From assembly GCF_008974145.1 (NCBI RefSeq), contig NZ_BJKP01000005.1, positions 86,114-150,113 of the forward strand: a stretch of 64,000 bases of DNA, in the 5' to 3' direction. This DNA comes from Microcystis aeruginosa NIES-4325. Its GTDB lineage: Bacteria > Cyanobacteriota > Cyanobacteriia > Cyanobacteriales > Microcystaceae. The position numbers were made by a program, and so were the translations under genes. Below, in pieces: positions 7,733 to 17,074 of this stretch (position 1 is the first letter of the stretch; every line of letters begins with the position of its first letter). Under the pieces are notes generated by a model that had not been told where the DNA came from, did not search any database, and saw nothing but the letters and a program-made list of their open reading frames with translations.

Positions 7733-9244
7733 ATGATCACCGGCGAATTAAAATCCAAAATAGATAAACTTTGGACAACCTTCTGGAATAACGGCATTAG
7801 TAACCCGCTTTCGGTAATCGAGCAGATTTCCTATTTACTCTTCATCAAGCGCCTAGATGACCTAGAACTAGCTAAGGAGCGTAGGTCCCAAAGATTAGGC
7901 GAAAACCTCGAAAATCCCACCTTTTCCCCCAGCCAACAGCATATCCGTTGGTCCCACTTCAAAAATATCGATGATGCCGAGACAATGCTGCGGATTGTCC
8001 GGGATGAAGCGTTTCCCTTTATCAAAGATCTGGGACAGTTTTCTAAGGGTAGCACCTACGCTAAACACATGAAGGACGCAGTGTTTCTCATCGCATCTCC
8101 AGCACTGCTGGCGACGGTAATCGAGCAAATTGAAAAAATCCCCATGGAGGATCGGGACACCAAAGGCGACCTTTACGAATATATGCTCTCGAAACTGAGT
8201 ACAGCCGGGACTAACGGACAGTTTCGCACACCGCGCCATATTATCAAAATGATGGTGGAGTTATTAGCGCCGGGACCCCGGGAGGTTATCTGTGATCCGG
8301 CCTGTGGCACAGGAGGCTTTTTAGTGGCGGCTGCCGAGTATGTGCGGGAGTTAAAGGACAGCGAGGGGGGACGTTTGCTCCATGAACGCCGCAACCTAGA
8401 GCATTTCAATAACCAAATGTTCCACGGTTTTGATTTCGATGCCACGATGTTACGCATTGGCAGCATGAACCTGATGTTACACGGTATCGAGCAGCCGATT
8501 ATCGAGGCCCGGGATTCCCTATCGGAGGATCACGCCGGGGTAGAGGATAGTTTTACCATGATTCTGGCTAATCCACCGTTTAAGGGTTCGGTGGAGAAGT
8601 CCACTATTGCCAAGGATTTATCGAAAATCATCGACACCACTAAAACCGAGTTATTATTCATGGCCCTGTTTTTGCGCTTGCTGAAGACGGGGGGAAAAGG
8701 TGCGGTAATTGTGCCGGATGGGGTGCTATTTGGCTCGTCCAAGGCCCATAAGGACATCCGCACCATCTTGGTAGAAGAACATAAGCTAGAGGGGGTGATA
8801 TCGATGCCGTCGGGGGTGTTTAAACCTTATGCGGGGGTATCTACCGCGATCCTGATTTTTACGAAGCTGGGGGTAAGGGAAAAGGGGACTGACTTCGTTT
8901 GGTTTTATGACATGGTGGCGGATGGTTTCTCTCTCGATGATAAGCGCCAACCGATTGCCGATAATGATATCCCAGACTTGCTGCGCTGTTGGCAGCAACG
9001 CGACTCCGCTAAGGATACCAACCGCACTTCGACAAAGCTCAGTGACCGCACAGGGAAGGCGTTTTTTGTGCCTCGCGAGGAGATTCAGGCCAATGCTTAT
9101 GATCTATCAATTAACCGCTATAAAGAGATAGAGTACGAGGAAGTGAGCTATGAGCCGCCGAAGGTGATTTTACAGAAGTTAAGAGATTTAGAGGCTGATA
9201 TTCGTCAGGATTTGGACGCATTAGAGGAGATGTTAGGAGATTAG
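7733..9244 (+). CDS. hsdM: Type I restriction-modification system, DNA methyltransferase subunit
   Basis: A 503-residue N6-adenine methyltransferase. The N-terminal helical HsdM domain (about 5-140) is followed by the SAM-binding motif DPACGTGGF at 188-196 and the catalytic NPPF at 280-283, both intact. With HsdS it methylates the target sequence to protect host DNA; with HsdR it forms the restriction complex. Start ATG 7733 gives MITGELKSKIDKLW, a normal start. hsdS follows only after 344 bp of debris, whereas the two genes usually overlap or nearly so. Confidence 0.95.
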   Translation: MITGELKSKIDKLWTTFWNNGISNPLSVIEQISYLLFIKRLDDLELAKERRSQRLGENLENPTFSPSQQHIRWSHFKNIDDAETMLRIVRDEAFPFIKDLGQFSKGSTYAKHMKDAVFLIASPALLATVIEQIEKIPMEDRDTKGDLYEYMLSKLSTAGTNGQFRTPRHIIKMMVELLAPGPREVICDPACGTGGFLVAAAEYVRELKDSEGGRLLHERRNLEHFNNQMFHGFDFDATMLRIGSMNLMLHGIEQPIIEARDSLSEDHAGVEDSFTMILANPPFKGSVEKSTIAKDLSKIIDTTKTELLFMALFLRLLKTGGKGAVIVPDGVLFGSSKAHKDIRTILVEEHKLEGVISMPSGVFKPYAGVSTAILIFTKLGVREKGTDFVWFYDMVADGFSLDDKRQPIADNDIPDLLRCWQQRDSAKDTNRTSTKLSDRTGKAFFVPREEIQANAYDLSINRYKEIEYEEVSYEPPKVILQKLRDLEADIRQDLDALEEMLGD

Positions 9245-9247
9245 GAG

Positions 9248-9439
9248 ATGAAAAATCTACAGCCATTAGACCTACATCCTCTCAAAACCGAATCCGAGTA
9301 TGAGGCCGCTTTACTGGAGATTGAGTCGCTTCTGGAAGTACCTCCGGGGACACCAGAAGCAGCGTGCTTAGATTTGCTTGCCACACTGCCATCCGATCCC
9401 CCCCAACCCCCCTTAAAAAGGGGGGAGAAGAGTTTATAG
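9248..9439 (+). pseudogene. Truncated HigA-like antitoxin (N-terminal remnant)
   Basis: Residues 1 to about 47 (LHPLKTESEYEAALLEIESL, then VPPGTPEAACLDLLATL) match the conserved N-terminus of cyanobacterial HigA-type antitoxins, which normally continue into a helix-turn-helix domain of about 60 more residues. Here the frame enters a C-rich/G-rich palindrome (9400-9425) and stops at 9439, at the edge of a MITE. The DNA-binding half is lost. No HigB toxin is nearby. It sits 3 bases after hsdM and would be co-transcribed with it. Confidence 0.65.
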
Positions 9440-9505
9440 TAGGGTGGGTTAGACGGCAACAATCTAGGCGTTAAAGTCAATCTAACAATCCGTCGTAACC
9501 CACCG
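9400..9505 (+). mobile_element. MITE-like insertion between hsdM and hsdS
   Basis: Two palindromic parts: CCCCCCAACCCCCCTTAAAA with its GGGGGG partner (9400-9425), and an element with ends AGGGTGGGTTAGACGG (9440-9455) and CCGTCGTAACCCACC (9490-9504), which are imperfect inverted repeats. It contains no ORF. It breaks the HigA remnant and separates hsdM from hsdS. Whether it is one element or two is not clear. Confidence 0.55.
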
Positions 9506-9588
9506 CTTTAGTCAACAGAAAGGATATTTGATTTATGTTTGAAAATAAGATTGATCAGGTTTTACGCGCGTTATAAGGAGATGTTGGG

Positions 9589-10734
9589 ATGATCATGATC
9601 TATCCATCAGAAATCACAAAGAAGTGGCCTCACCGCCCTTTGTCAGAAGTCGTTGATTTCCTCGATAGTAAGAGAAAACCAATTACTCAAAAAGATCGAG
9701 TGCCTGGACCATATCCATATTATGGAGCTAATGGTCAGCAGGACTCCGTCGCCGATTATATCTTTGATGAGCCTCTTGTACTTTTAGCGGAAGACGGAGG
9801 GCATTTTGGGGATGCTGATAAGACTATTGCTTATCAAGTGGAGGGAAAATGTTGGGTTAACAATCACGCTCATGTTTTGCGACCCAAAAAAGATGTCGAT
9901 ATTAGATACATCTGCCGTCATTTAGAAAGATATGACGTTACCCCGTTTATTACTGGAAGTACACGAGGGAAGCTAACTAAGACTGCGGCTAATAATATTC
10001 CTATTGCCCTCCCACCCCTCGAAGAACAGCGAAGAATTGCGGCAATTTTAGATAAAGCGGATGGGGTGCGACGTAAGCGCAAAGAGGCGATTCGGTTGAC
10101 TGAGGAGTTATTGCGATCAACTTTCCTAGAGATGTTCGGTGATCCTGTTACTAATCCGAAAGGGTGGGAGAAGATAAAACTAGGAAACCTATGTACAATT
10201 GTTCGTGGCGGTTCTCCAAGACCAATTAACGATTATCTAGGTGGTTCTATCCCTTGGATTAAGATAGGCGATGCTACAGAGGGAGATGATATATATATTC
10301 ACAAAACTGCTGAAGCTATTAAGCCTGATGGAGTCAAGAAAAGTCGCTATTTAGAACCAGGATCTCTGATTTTTGCAAATTGCGGTGTGAGTCTAGGATT
10401 TGCAAGAATTCTAAAAATTGCGGGGTGTATTCATGATGGTTGGTTAGCTTTTTCTGATTTAGATAAATCTATAAATCAAATATTTTTGCTGAAATTACTG
10501 AATTCTATTACCGAACATTTTCGAGCGATCGCACCTGCTGGAACTCAACCTAATCTCAATACTACAATTATGAAGAATTTTGAGATCCCCGTTCCGCCAA
10601 TTGATTTACAGGAGAAGTTCGCCGTAGTTAGCCATTACTTGACAGATAGCATTCAGAAAAATTCTGAAATGTTTAAAGAATCCGAAAATCTCTTTAATTC
10701 CCTTTTACAAAGGGCATTTAGGGGGGAACTGTAG
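9589..10734 (+). CDS. hsdS: Type I restriction-modification system, specificity subunit
   Basis: A 381-residue specificity subunit, which recognises the two halves of the target site. Target-recognition domain 1 (about 10-140, LSEVVDFLDSKRKP, YGANGQQD) is followed by a conserved helical spacer (about 142-185, PPLEEQRRIAAILDKADGVR). TRD2 (about 195-340, GNLCTIVRGGSPRP, IPWIKIGDA) and a second conserved region with IPVPPIDLQEKFA come after it. ATG 9589 follows AAGGAGATGTTGGG; another in-frame ATG at 9595 is possible. The two-domain form is complete, although at 381 residues it is at the short end for the family. Confidence 0.92.
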   Translation: MIMIYPSEITKKWPHRPLSEVVDFLDSKRKPITQKDRVPGPYPYYGANGQQDSVADYIFDEPLVLLAEDGGHFGDADKTIAYQVEGKCWVNNHAHVLRPKKDVDIRYICRHLERYDVTPFITGSTRGKLTKTAANNIPIALPPLEEQRRIAAILDKADGVRRKRKEAIRLTEELLRSTFLEMFGDPVTNPKGWEKIKLGNLCTIVRGGSPRPINDYLGGSIPWIKIGDATEGDDIYIHKTAEAIKPDGVKKSRYLEPGSLIFANCGVSLGFARILKIAGCIHDGWLAFSDLDKSINQIFLLKLLNSITEHFRAIAPAGTQPNLNTTIMKNFEIPVPPIDLQEKFAVVSHYLTDSIQKNSEMFKESENLFNSLLQRAFRGEL

Positions 10735-11065
10735 CCATGGCAGCCGGCGGATTACTGCCATAATCTTGTGGGAAATACCATTAAAAAAGACCGTTGGACA
10801 ATTAACTAATACTAAAGCTGGTTATTAAAAACTGATTATTTATTCCCCTTTTTGCCTTTTGCATGAGAAGAAAACGGGTTTCTCGGAGAAACCCGTTTTC
10901 TGTGCGGTATAGGATTCCTATCATCTCACACTGTCACGAGGGAAAAACCTAGATAAAATAACCGAACTTGCTGTTTTTTTATATAACTGTTAAACAATAA
11001 TCAGGTAAAATATAGAGATAGCCAAAACTTTGGGAATAATAGAGTTATAGACTGGGGAGCGCAAT
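10735..11065 (+). other. hsdS-hsdR intergenic region with partial MITE and hairpin
   Basis: This gap holds a partial copy of the TAATACTAAATCCG MITE (10807-10866, matching the left half of 53411-53522) joined to a strong hairpin at 10869-10901. The stretch from 10902 to 11065 is AT-rich and may hold the hsdR promoter; no gene is seen there. The gap suggests that hsdR is transcribed separately from hsdMS. Confidence 0.6.
10869..10901 (+). terminator. Perfect 15-bp hairpin, possible terminator
   Basis: AGAAAACGGGTTTCT pairs perfectly with AGAAACCCGTTTTCT around a 3-base CGG loop. The A-rich 5' arm and T-rich 3' arm could work in either direction, but there is no long T-run after it. It lies 135 bp after hsdS and could end the hsdMS transcript or be a mobile palindrome. 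Confidence 0.45.
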
Positions 11066-14000
11066 ATGGACTCAAACTTCTCCTTCCTGCGAGATCAATT
11101 CCCGACAATCTACGATCATGCCAGCCAAGCGGAGGGATTAGTCTTCAGCAACCCCCGGGCCAGTTGCTTCTATACCCGTTTTGTCCTAGAACAAATGGTC
11201 TGCTGGCTCTATGAAAACGACCCCTACCTGCAACCGCCCCGGGACAATAGCCTAGGCGCTCTCATCCACGAGCAAACCTTTAAAGATAACCTTAAACCTG
11301 GACTTTTCGGCAAAATTCGCACCATCCACAAAGTCGGCAACAACGCCGCCCACGATACCAGCCTCATCAGTGAACGGGACTCCCTGCACCTGATCGAGGA
11401 ACTATTTCATCTCACCTACTGGCTGGTGCGCTACTATGGGCAGAATGGGCGAAAATTGGGCGATATTAGCTTCGATCGCCAGAAGATACCCCCGGCCGCA
11501 CCCCCCGCTCCCAAACAACTGCAAGACCTGGAAAAACGCCTGTCCCAAAGCGATGCCCTGCGCCAATTGGCCGAAGCAAAACAGCGCCAAACCGAGGCCG
11601 AACTGGCAGCCGCTAGGGCCGAACGGGATGCCCTCCTCGCCCAAAATCGAGCGATCGCTGACCAGCACGACTACAACGAAGCCGACCCCCGCCGCTACCT
11701 GATCGATGTACTACTCCAAGAGGCTGGCTGGGATACCAAAGCAGCCAACGTCACCGAGTTCGAGCTGCAGGGGATGCCCATCCAAAAGCCCGGAGATACC
11801 GGACGCGGTTTCGCCGATTATGTACTATGGGGTGATGACGGCAAACCCCTCGCCGTCGTGGAGGCAAAACGCAGCAGCAAAAGCCCCGACAGCGGCCAAA
11901 ATCAGGCCAAACTCTACGCCGACTGCTTAGAAAAAAACTACAACCAACGCCCCGTTATTTTCTACAGTAACGGCTATGAAACCTATCTCTGGGATGATCT
12001 CGCCTATCCCCCCCGTCCCGTCCTCGGTTTCCTGCGAAAAACCGAGCTAGAACGGCTAATTTTCCGCCGTTCCCACCGTAAACGCCTCAGGGACACCGCC
12101 ATTAACGAGGATATTGTCGGCCGCCCCTACCAGAAAGAGGCCATCCGCCGTATTACCGAAACCTTTGAAGAAAAGTGCGCCCGTAAGTCCCTATTGGTAA
12201 TGGCCACCGGAACCGGCAAAACCCGAACCGCGATCGCATTGGTGGAACTGCTCAAGAGCGCCAATTGGGTAAACCGAGTCCTGTTTCTGGCCGATCGCAA
12301 TGCCCTATTAAAGCAAGCCTATCGAGCCTTTCAGAGGCATCTACCCAGCGTTACCGTCCTATATCTGACCCGCAGCAAGGACGTGACGGGGGCTAACGTC
12401 CTCTTCTCCACCTATCAAACCATGCTCAACGCCATCGATCGCATGGATGCAGAGGGGCGAATCTTTGGAGTGGGTTATTTTGACCTAGTGATCGTCGATG
12501 AGGCCCATCGCTCCATTTATCGGAAATACGGCGAAATATTCGATTATTTCGATGCCCTGCTGGTGGGGCTAACTGCCACGCCGCGCTCGGAAATAGACCG
12601 GGACACCTACCGCATTTTCCAGCTACCCCAGGGCTTGCCTACCTTCGCCTACGAGTTAAATGATGCCGTTAGGGATGGCTACCTTGTCCCCCCCAAGGGC
12701 GTTACTGTACCGTTTAAGTTTCTGCGTACTGGGGTTAAATACAGTGATTTAACCCCACAGGAGCAGCTAGACTACGAGGAGAAGTTCCGGGACGAGGAAA
12801 GCGGCGAACTACCGCAGGCAATTAACGCAGCTGCCTTTAATCACTGGTTGTTCAATATCGACACCGTGGATCAAGCATTAGAATTATTGATGCAACGGGG
12901 GCTAAAGGTCAACAGTGGCGATCGATTGGGTAAAACGATTATTTTTGCCCGTAATCACCGACACGCCCAATGTATCTGCGATCGCTTTAACAGTAACTAT
13001 CCTCACTACAAAGGCCATTTCGCCAAAATTATTGACAGTCACGACAATTACGCCCAGAGTCTGCTCGATGACTTCAGCGAAGCCAACAAAGAACCGATTT
13101 TGGCCGTCTCGGTGGATATGCTCGATACCGGCGTAGATGTGCCGGAAGTGGTCAATTTGGTCTTTTTTAAGCCCGTATTCTCCCGGGTGAAGTTCAATCA
13201 GATGATCGGGCGCGGGACCCGTCTCTGTCAGGATTTGTTTGGGCCTGGCAACCATAAAACCGAGTTTCTGGTCTTCGACCTCTGCGGGAATTTCGAGTAT
13301 TTCGAGCAGGATATCGATGAAACAAGCGAGAAAATACCCGAAAGCCTCACCAGTCGCCTAGTTAAACATCGCCTCGAGTTGGCAACCCGTCTCGCTCCCG
13401 CCCAGCCAAGCGCGACACCTAGGGCAAGAGAGCAGTCCTCTACTTACAAAGTCGATCGGGCCGACGACCTATACACGAGTTTGCTCGATGCACTCCATCA
13501 ACACATCGCCACCATGCCCCGGGATAATTTCCTCGTGCGTCGTCGCTTGCCGCAGGTGGAGACCTTTAGTCAGCGTCAGCGTTGGAACAACCTGAGTCAG
13601 GAGGACGCGGCCACCATTGCCGACTCCTTGGCCGGTTTACCCAATGGTTTGCCCAATGAGGATCCCCTGGCCAAGGAATTCGACCTTCTCTGTGTGAAAC
13701 TGCAATTAGCCATTCTCAAGGCCGACCGTAGTTATGAGCGATTGCGGGACAAAGTGCGGGATATTCTCGGTCAACTGGAGACTAAGCCCGATATCCCGAT
13801 GATTAAGGGACAATTGGCCTTTATTCGCGAGGTGCAGGACGAAAGCTGGTGGACCGGCGCAACGCCGTCAATGGTGGAGGGGATTCGGGTGCGTGTCCGG
13901 GATCTGGTCAAGTTTATCGATCGCCAAAAGCAGCAGATCGTGATCACCGATTTTGTCGATGAGATGGGGGAGGTGCAGATTGTCGATATTCCCACCACTT

Positions 14001-14572
14001 CGACGCCGCTCAGTGACCTCCATCAGACCGGTTTTAGTCGCGAACAGTATCGCCGGAAAGTCGAGGCCTATATCCGTCAGCATCAGGATCACCTTGCGAT
14101 CGCTAAGTTGCGGCGCAATATCCCCCTAACGGAGACGGATTTATCTGCCCTAGAGGAGATGCTATTTTCGGCCGCAGAAATTGAGAGCCGTCAGCGTTTT
14201 GAGGAGGTCTTTGGCCGGACAAAAAGCCTCAAGCTTCTGATCCTGGAAATCGTCGGACTCGATCCCGCAGGGATCCGCGTAGCGGCACGCCAAGCGGCTA
14301 AACAAGCTTTTGCCCGTTATTTGCAGGGGACAAACTTCTCGGCCAATCAAATCCGTTTTATCGAAAATATCATCGATATGCTCGCTAAAAACGGAGTTAT
14401 CAATCCGGGGGCGCTCTACGAGCCTCCTTTTACCGATAACCATCCCGAAGGTCTAGATGGGATGTTTAATGATCAGGAAGCCGATCGGATCGTCTCGATT
14501 TTGCGATCGTTTAATGAGTCCGTTGATCGGAATTTTACACTAAATCCAGTTATTAAAAACCGATTAAGCTAA
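11066..14572 (+). CDS. hsdR: Type I restriction-modification system, restriction/translocase subunit
   Basis: A 1168-residue motor-nuclease subunit. Order of domains: DUF4145 (about 5-125), a coiled-coil stretch rich in Ala/Glu/Gln (about 150-200), and a PD-(D/E)XK nuclease core with Asp251 (FADYVLW) and VVEAKR (Glu266, Lys268). Then come an SF2 helicase with ATGTGKT at 380-386 and DEAH at 478-481, the ARNHRHA and MIGRGTRLC helicase motifs, and an EcoEI-type C-terminal domain. It translocates and cuts unmethylated DNA using ATP. Catalytic motifs are intact. The last about 12 residues (FTLNPVIKNRLS) and the stop are encoded by the end of a MITE, so the native C-terminus was probably different. 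Confidence 0.95.
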   Translation: MDSNFSFLRDQFPTIYDHASQAEGLVFSNPRASCFYTRFVLEQMVCWLYENDPYLQPPRDNSLGALIHEQTFKDNLKPGLFGKIRTIHKVGNNAAHDTSLISERDSLHLIEELFHLTYWLVRYYGQNGRKLGDISFDRQKIPPAAPPAPKQLQDLEKRLSQSDALRQLAEAKQRQTEAELAAARAERDALLAQNRAIADQHDYNEADPRRYLIDVLLQEAGWDTKAANVTEFELQGMPIQKPGDTGRGFADYVLWGDDGKPLAVVEAKRSSKSPDSGQNQAKLYADCLEKNYNQRPVIFYSNGYETYLWDDLAYPPRPVLGFLRKTELERLIFRRSHRKRLRDTAINEDIVGRPYQKEAIRRITETFEEKCARKSLLVMATGTGKTRTAIALVELLKSANWVNRVLFLADRNALLKQAYRAFQRHLPSVTVLYLTRSKDVTGANVLFSTYQTMLNAIDRMDAEGRIFGVGYFDLVIVDEAHRSIYRKYGEIFDYFDALLVGLTATPRSEIDRDTYRIFQLPQGLPTFAYELNDAVRDGYLVPPKGVTVPFKFLRTGVKYSDLTPQEQLDYEEKFRDEESGELPQAINAAAFNHWLFNIDTVDQALELLMQRGLKVNSGDRLGKTIIFARNHRHAQCICDRFNSNYPHYKGHFAKIIDSHDNYAQSLLDDFSEANKEPILAVSVDMLDTGVDVPEVVNLVFFKPVFSRVKFNQMIGRGTRLCQDLFGPGNHKTEFLVFDLCGNFEYFEQDIDETSEKIPESLTSRLVKHRLELATRLAPAQPSATPRAREQSSTYKVDRADDLYTSLLDALHQHIATMPRDNFLVRRRLPQVETFSQRQRWNNLSQEDAATIADSLAGLPNGLPNEDPLAKEFDLLCVKLQLAILKADRSYERLRDKVRDILGQLETKPDIPMIKGQLAFIREVQDESWWTGATPSMVEGIRVRVRDLVKFIDRQKQQIVITDFVDEMGEVQIVDIPTTSTPLSDLHQTGFSREQYRRKVEAYIRQHQDHLAIAKLRRNIPLTETDLSALEEMLFSAAEIESRQRFEEVFGRTKSLKLLILEIVGLDPAGIRVAARQAAKQAFARYLQGTNFSANQIRFIENIIDMLAKNGVINPGALYEPPFTDNHPEGLDGMFNDQEADRIVSILRSFNESVDRNFTLNPVIKNRLS

Positions 14573-14730
14573 GACGCATCTTAACCGCCTATCCTTAGAT
14601 TAGCTGAATCTCCCCTAATCCCTTTACTTTTGCCTCTTGCCTCATCTCAATAAGCAATTTCAATGCTTAATAGCTTATTTATTCTCCCTTTTGCATGAGC
14701 GCCTATCCTGATAGGTAGCTATAAAGCCTT
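14536..14730 (+). mobile_element. MITE copy fused to the hsdR end, split by a second nested element
   Basis: 14536-14566 (ACTAAATCCAGTTATTAAAA and on) is the left end of the MITE seen whole at 53411-53522. 14675 to about 14730 (TTATTTATTCTCCCTTTTGC, then GCCTATCCTGATAGGTAGC) is its right part. Between them a roughly 108-bp insert starts AGCTAAGACGCATC and ends AATGCTTAATAGC, with a TTA present at both junctions, which fits a target duplication. The insert includes the AGGATAGGCGG repeat (14565-14610, minus strand). Confidence 0.55.
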
Positions 14731-14762
14731 GTAGGGAATGAAAACAGTTAGTTTTCCCAGAA

Positions 14763-14833
14763 GCTGGTGATGGGATTTGAACCCGCGACCGGCTGATTAC
14801 AAATCAGCTGCTCTACCACTGAGCTACACCAGC
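14763..14833 (-). tRNA. trnT: tRNA-Thr (anticodon TGT)
   Basis: On the minus strand the 71-nt sequence folds into a cloverleaf: acceptor GCTGGTG/CACCAGC (7 pairs), D arm GCTC/GAGC, anticodon arm GCTGA/TCAGC with loop TTTGTAA (anticodon TGT, reads ACA), and T loop TTCAAAT. The T stem has one mismatch. CCA is not encoded. It stands alone between hsdR and ndhF. Confidence 0.93.
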
Positions 14834-14953
14834 ATTTTCCGTCAACCCATTATAACACAAATAGACCGATAGGTCACTGATCCCTGTCGAAGTGTGGAGA
14901 TTTTTGCCTTCCCTAGTCCGCAACCGGGAGACTAGGGACCGATACACAGAGGT

Positions 14954-16852
14954 TCAATGAGTCAACAGGGATGACCAATAATCAGTTATCAGTGACCATT
15001 GACCGTTTAATAAGAACCAGATTAATCCCCCTATTCCGAAGAGAATAGTCAAGACATAAAACTGTGATTGACCGGAAACATTATACTTTAAGGCACTGCC
15101 GCTAAAAATCGTCGCTAAACTGACCAAATTAACCAGACCATCAATAATATAACGATCGATCCAAGCGGTAATTTTGGACAAGCTGCCCACCGCTAAAACC
15201 ACGGTAAACTGATAGATGCGATCGAGATAGAAGTCATAAGCGAACAAATCTTGCAGGAATCGCAGGATTAACCCGGTTGGTCTGGCCCAAGCTCGTCTTA
15301 ACTCTACCATTAACCCGATAACTAGGCCAATTACTCCAGAGGCTATCAGTAAGGGAAAACCCCAGACAATAGTAAAACTCTGGTTATTAAGAAGGGGATT
15401 GGTGAAAGATAGCCAAAAATCCCAACGTAGGGGAATAATCGGGGCCAATAAAGCGATTAAAATCAATGCTACCATGGGCAAAGCCATCGGCCAAGCCACT
15501 TCCGGGGTGCGATGGGTTTTACTTTGGGTTTGTCCCAAAAAGACTAAACGAAATACCCTGGTGAGATTGACGATGCTAAGACAATTAACAAAGATTAAAA
15601 CCGCTAATAACCACCAAGGAATCGCCCATTCGCCACCTAACCACTTTTTTAACGTCCAAAACATCCCTAGGGGCATTAAAACCGTCATCCCCGCGGAACC
15701 TCCCAAAAAAGCCAGGGTTGTAGCCGGCATTCTTGCCCAAATTCCCCCCATTTCCGTGATATTTTGGTTACTGGTGGTGAGAATTAATGCTCCTGCGCTC
15801 ATAAACAATAGGGCTTTTGCGATCGCATGGGAAAATAAAATTAGTAAGGCGATATCCACATGACCTAATCCCACCGCAATAAAGACCAAACCGAGATAGG
15901 CACTGGTGGAGTGGCACAAAACCCGTTTAATATCAATTTGGGACAAGGCCATCAGAGAAGTCCCGATTGCCGTCATTGTCCCCAAAACTATTAAAACATT
16001 GGCAGCGATCGGAGATAGGGTAAAAACTGGCTGCAGCTTAATTAAAACATAGGCCCCGGCTGAAACCACGATCGAATTCCGCATGATTCCGGCTGGATTG
16101 GGTCCCTCCATCGCCTCATCTAGCCATAAATTCAGGGGAAATTGGGCGCATTTACCCGTTGGACCGGCAATAAGGGCTAATCCCAACAAAGTCGCCGTCA
16201 GAGGCGGTACAGGGTTATTTACTGCCCAATTTTCTAACTGAGAAAAACTCAATCCCTCTCCGTAACTGGACAGAGCCACCAAACCCATCAATAAAATAAT
16301 ATCGCCGACGCGTTTGGTTAAAAAGGCATCTCGGGCCGCGGTTACGACCAAAGGTTGGGCATACCAAAAACCGACGAGGAGATAGGTAGAGACCGTTAAC
16401 ATCTCTAGGAAAGCGTAACTGAATAGTAGGGAGTCACTGAGGGCAATTCCCCCCAAAGCTGCTTCAAAAAAGCCCATTAAGCCATAAAATCTCGCCAAAG
16501 ACCAATCCTTTTCCATGTAGCCAAGGGCATAGATTTGGGCCAAGAGACTGATGAGGGTAATCAGTTCCAGCGTCCCTAAACTGACGGGAGAAAGTTCGAT
16601 CGAAAGGGATAAACTAAGATCGGCCACTTTTACCCATTCAAAAGCCAGTTTAATCGTCTCTCGATGCCAAATTTGATTAAAAGCGATCGATCCGTGTATT
16701 AACCCTAAGACGGTCATCAATAGGTTAATATAAGCCGCCGGCCGCGGACCGGTGCGACTAATAATTCCTAAAGACCAAGGTAGGGTTAAAATCGAACCAA
16801 TTAAGCCATAAATGGGAATTAACCAGCAAGTGTAAAGGAATAAATCTTTCAT
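14954..16852 (-). CDS. NDH-1 subunit 5 (NdhF family), probably CO2-uptake type
   Basis: A 632-residue membrane protein with about 15 hydrophobic segments and the proton-pumping antiporter-like core of NuoL/NdhF (YMEKDWSLARFYGLMGFFEA, GKCAQFPLNLWLDEAMEGPN). The latter motif is diagnostic of NdhF. Cyanobacteria carry NdhF1 (respiration, cyclic flow) and NdhF3/NdhF4 (CO2 uptake with NdhD3/D4 and CupA/CupB). The start RTGPRPAAYINLLM and the length suggest an F3/F4-type subunit, but no ndhD or cup gene is adjacent. Subfamily is uncertain. Confidence 0.85.
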   Translation of the reverse strand: MKDLFLYTCWLIPIYGLIGSILTLPWSLGIISRTGPRPAAYINLLMTVLGLIHGSIAFNQIWHRETIKLAFEWVKVADLSLSLSIELSPVSLGTLELITLISLLAQIYALGYMEKDWSLARFYGLMGFFEAALGGIALSDSLLFSYAFLEMLTVSTYLLVGFWYAQPLVVTAARDAFLTKRVGDIILLMGLVALSSYGEGLSFSQLENWAVNNPVPPLTATLLGLALIAGPTGKCAQFPLNLWLDEAMEGPNPAGIMRNSIVVSAGAYVLIKLQPVFTLSPIAANVLIVLGTMTAIGTSLMALSQIDIKRVLCHSTSAYLGLVFIAVGLGHVDIALLILFSHAIAKALLFMSAGALILTTSNQNITEMGGIWARMPATTLAFLGGSAGMTVLMPLGMFWTLKKWLGGEWAIPWWLLAVLIFVNCLSIVNLTRVFRLVFLGQTQSKTHRTPEVAWPMALPMVALILIALLAPIIPLRWDFWLSFTNPLLNNQSFTIVWGFPLLIASGVIGLVIGLMVELRRAWARPTGLILRFLQDLFAYDFYLDRIYQFTVVLAVGSLSKITAWIDRYIIDGLVNLVSLATIFSGSALKYNVSGQSQFYVLTILFGIGGLIWFLLNGQWSLITDYWSSLLTH

Positions 16853-16860
16853 TCAGGGGG

Positions 16861-17074
16861 TTATTCAGTTATCAGTTATCAGTTATCAGTTATCAGTTAT
16901 CAGTGATCAGGTTTAAGTTTTAAGTTATCAGGTTTAGGTTTTCAATTTTCAACAAATTTAGGCTCTTTCACTGGTTACTGATCACTGATCAACGGGCATA
17001 AAAAACCAAGACTCGATCGAACAGGGATCGAGTTTAGTCAATTTAGGTATTTTACAGTTAATCCTGCGATCAGG
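16861..17074 (+). repeat. CAGTTAT heptad array and a short hairpin
   Basis: About 5 near-perfect tandem copies of the heptad TCAGTTA at 16867-16903, then diverged copies to about 16995. A hairpin ACTCGATC (17011-17018) / GATCGAGT (17026-17033) follows, a possible terminator for the PHP gene or a fold of the gap. No gene is seen. Confidence 0.65.

Noticed and set aside
9535..9576. A 13-codon ORF (MFENKIDQVLRAL) before hsdS
   Set aside because: It has a fair ribosome-binding region, but is too short to assign and matches nothing I recognise. It may be a remnant of a gene lost at this junction.
16867..16903. Short CRISPR or origin iterons
   Set aside because: Heptads are contiguous, without spacers, and occur at many unrelated intergenic sites; no DnaA gene or replication gene is nearby.
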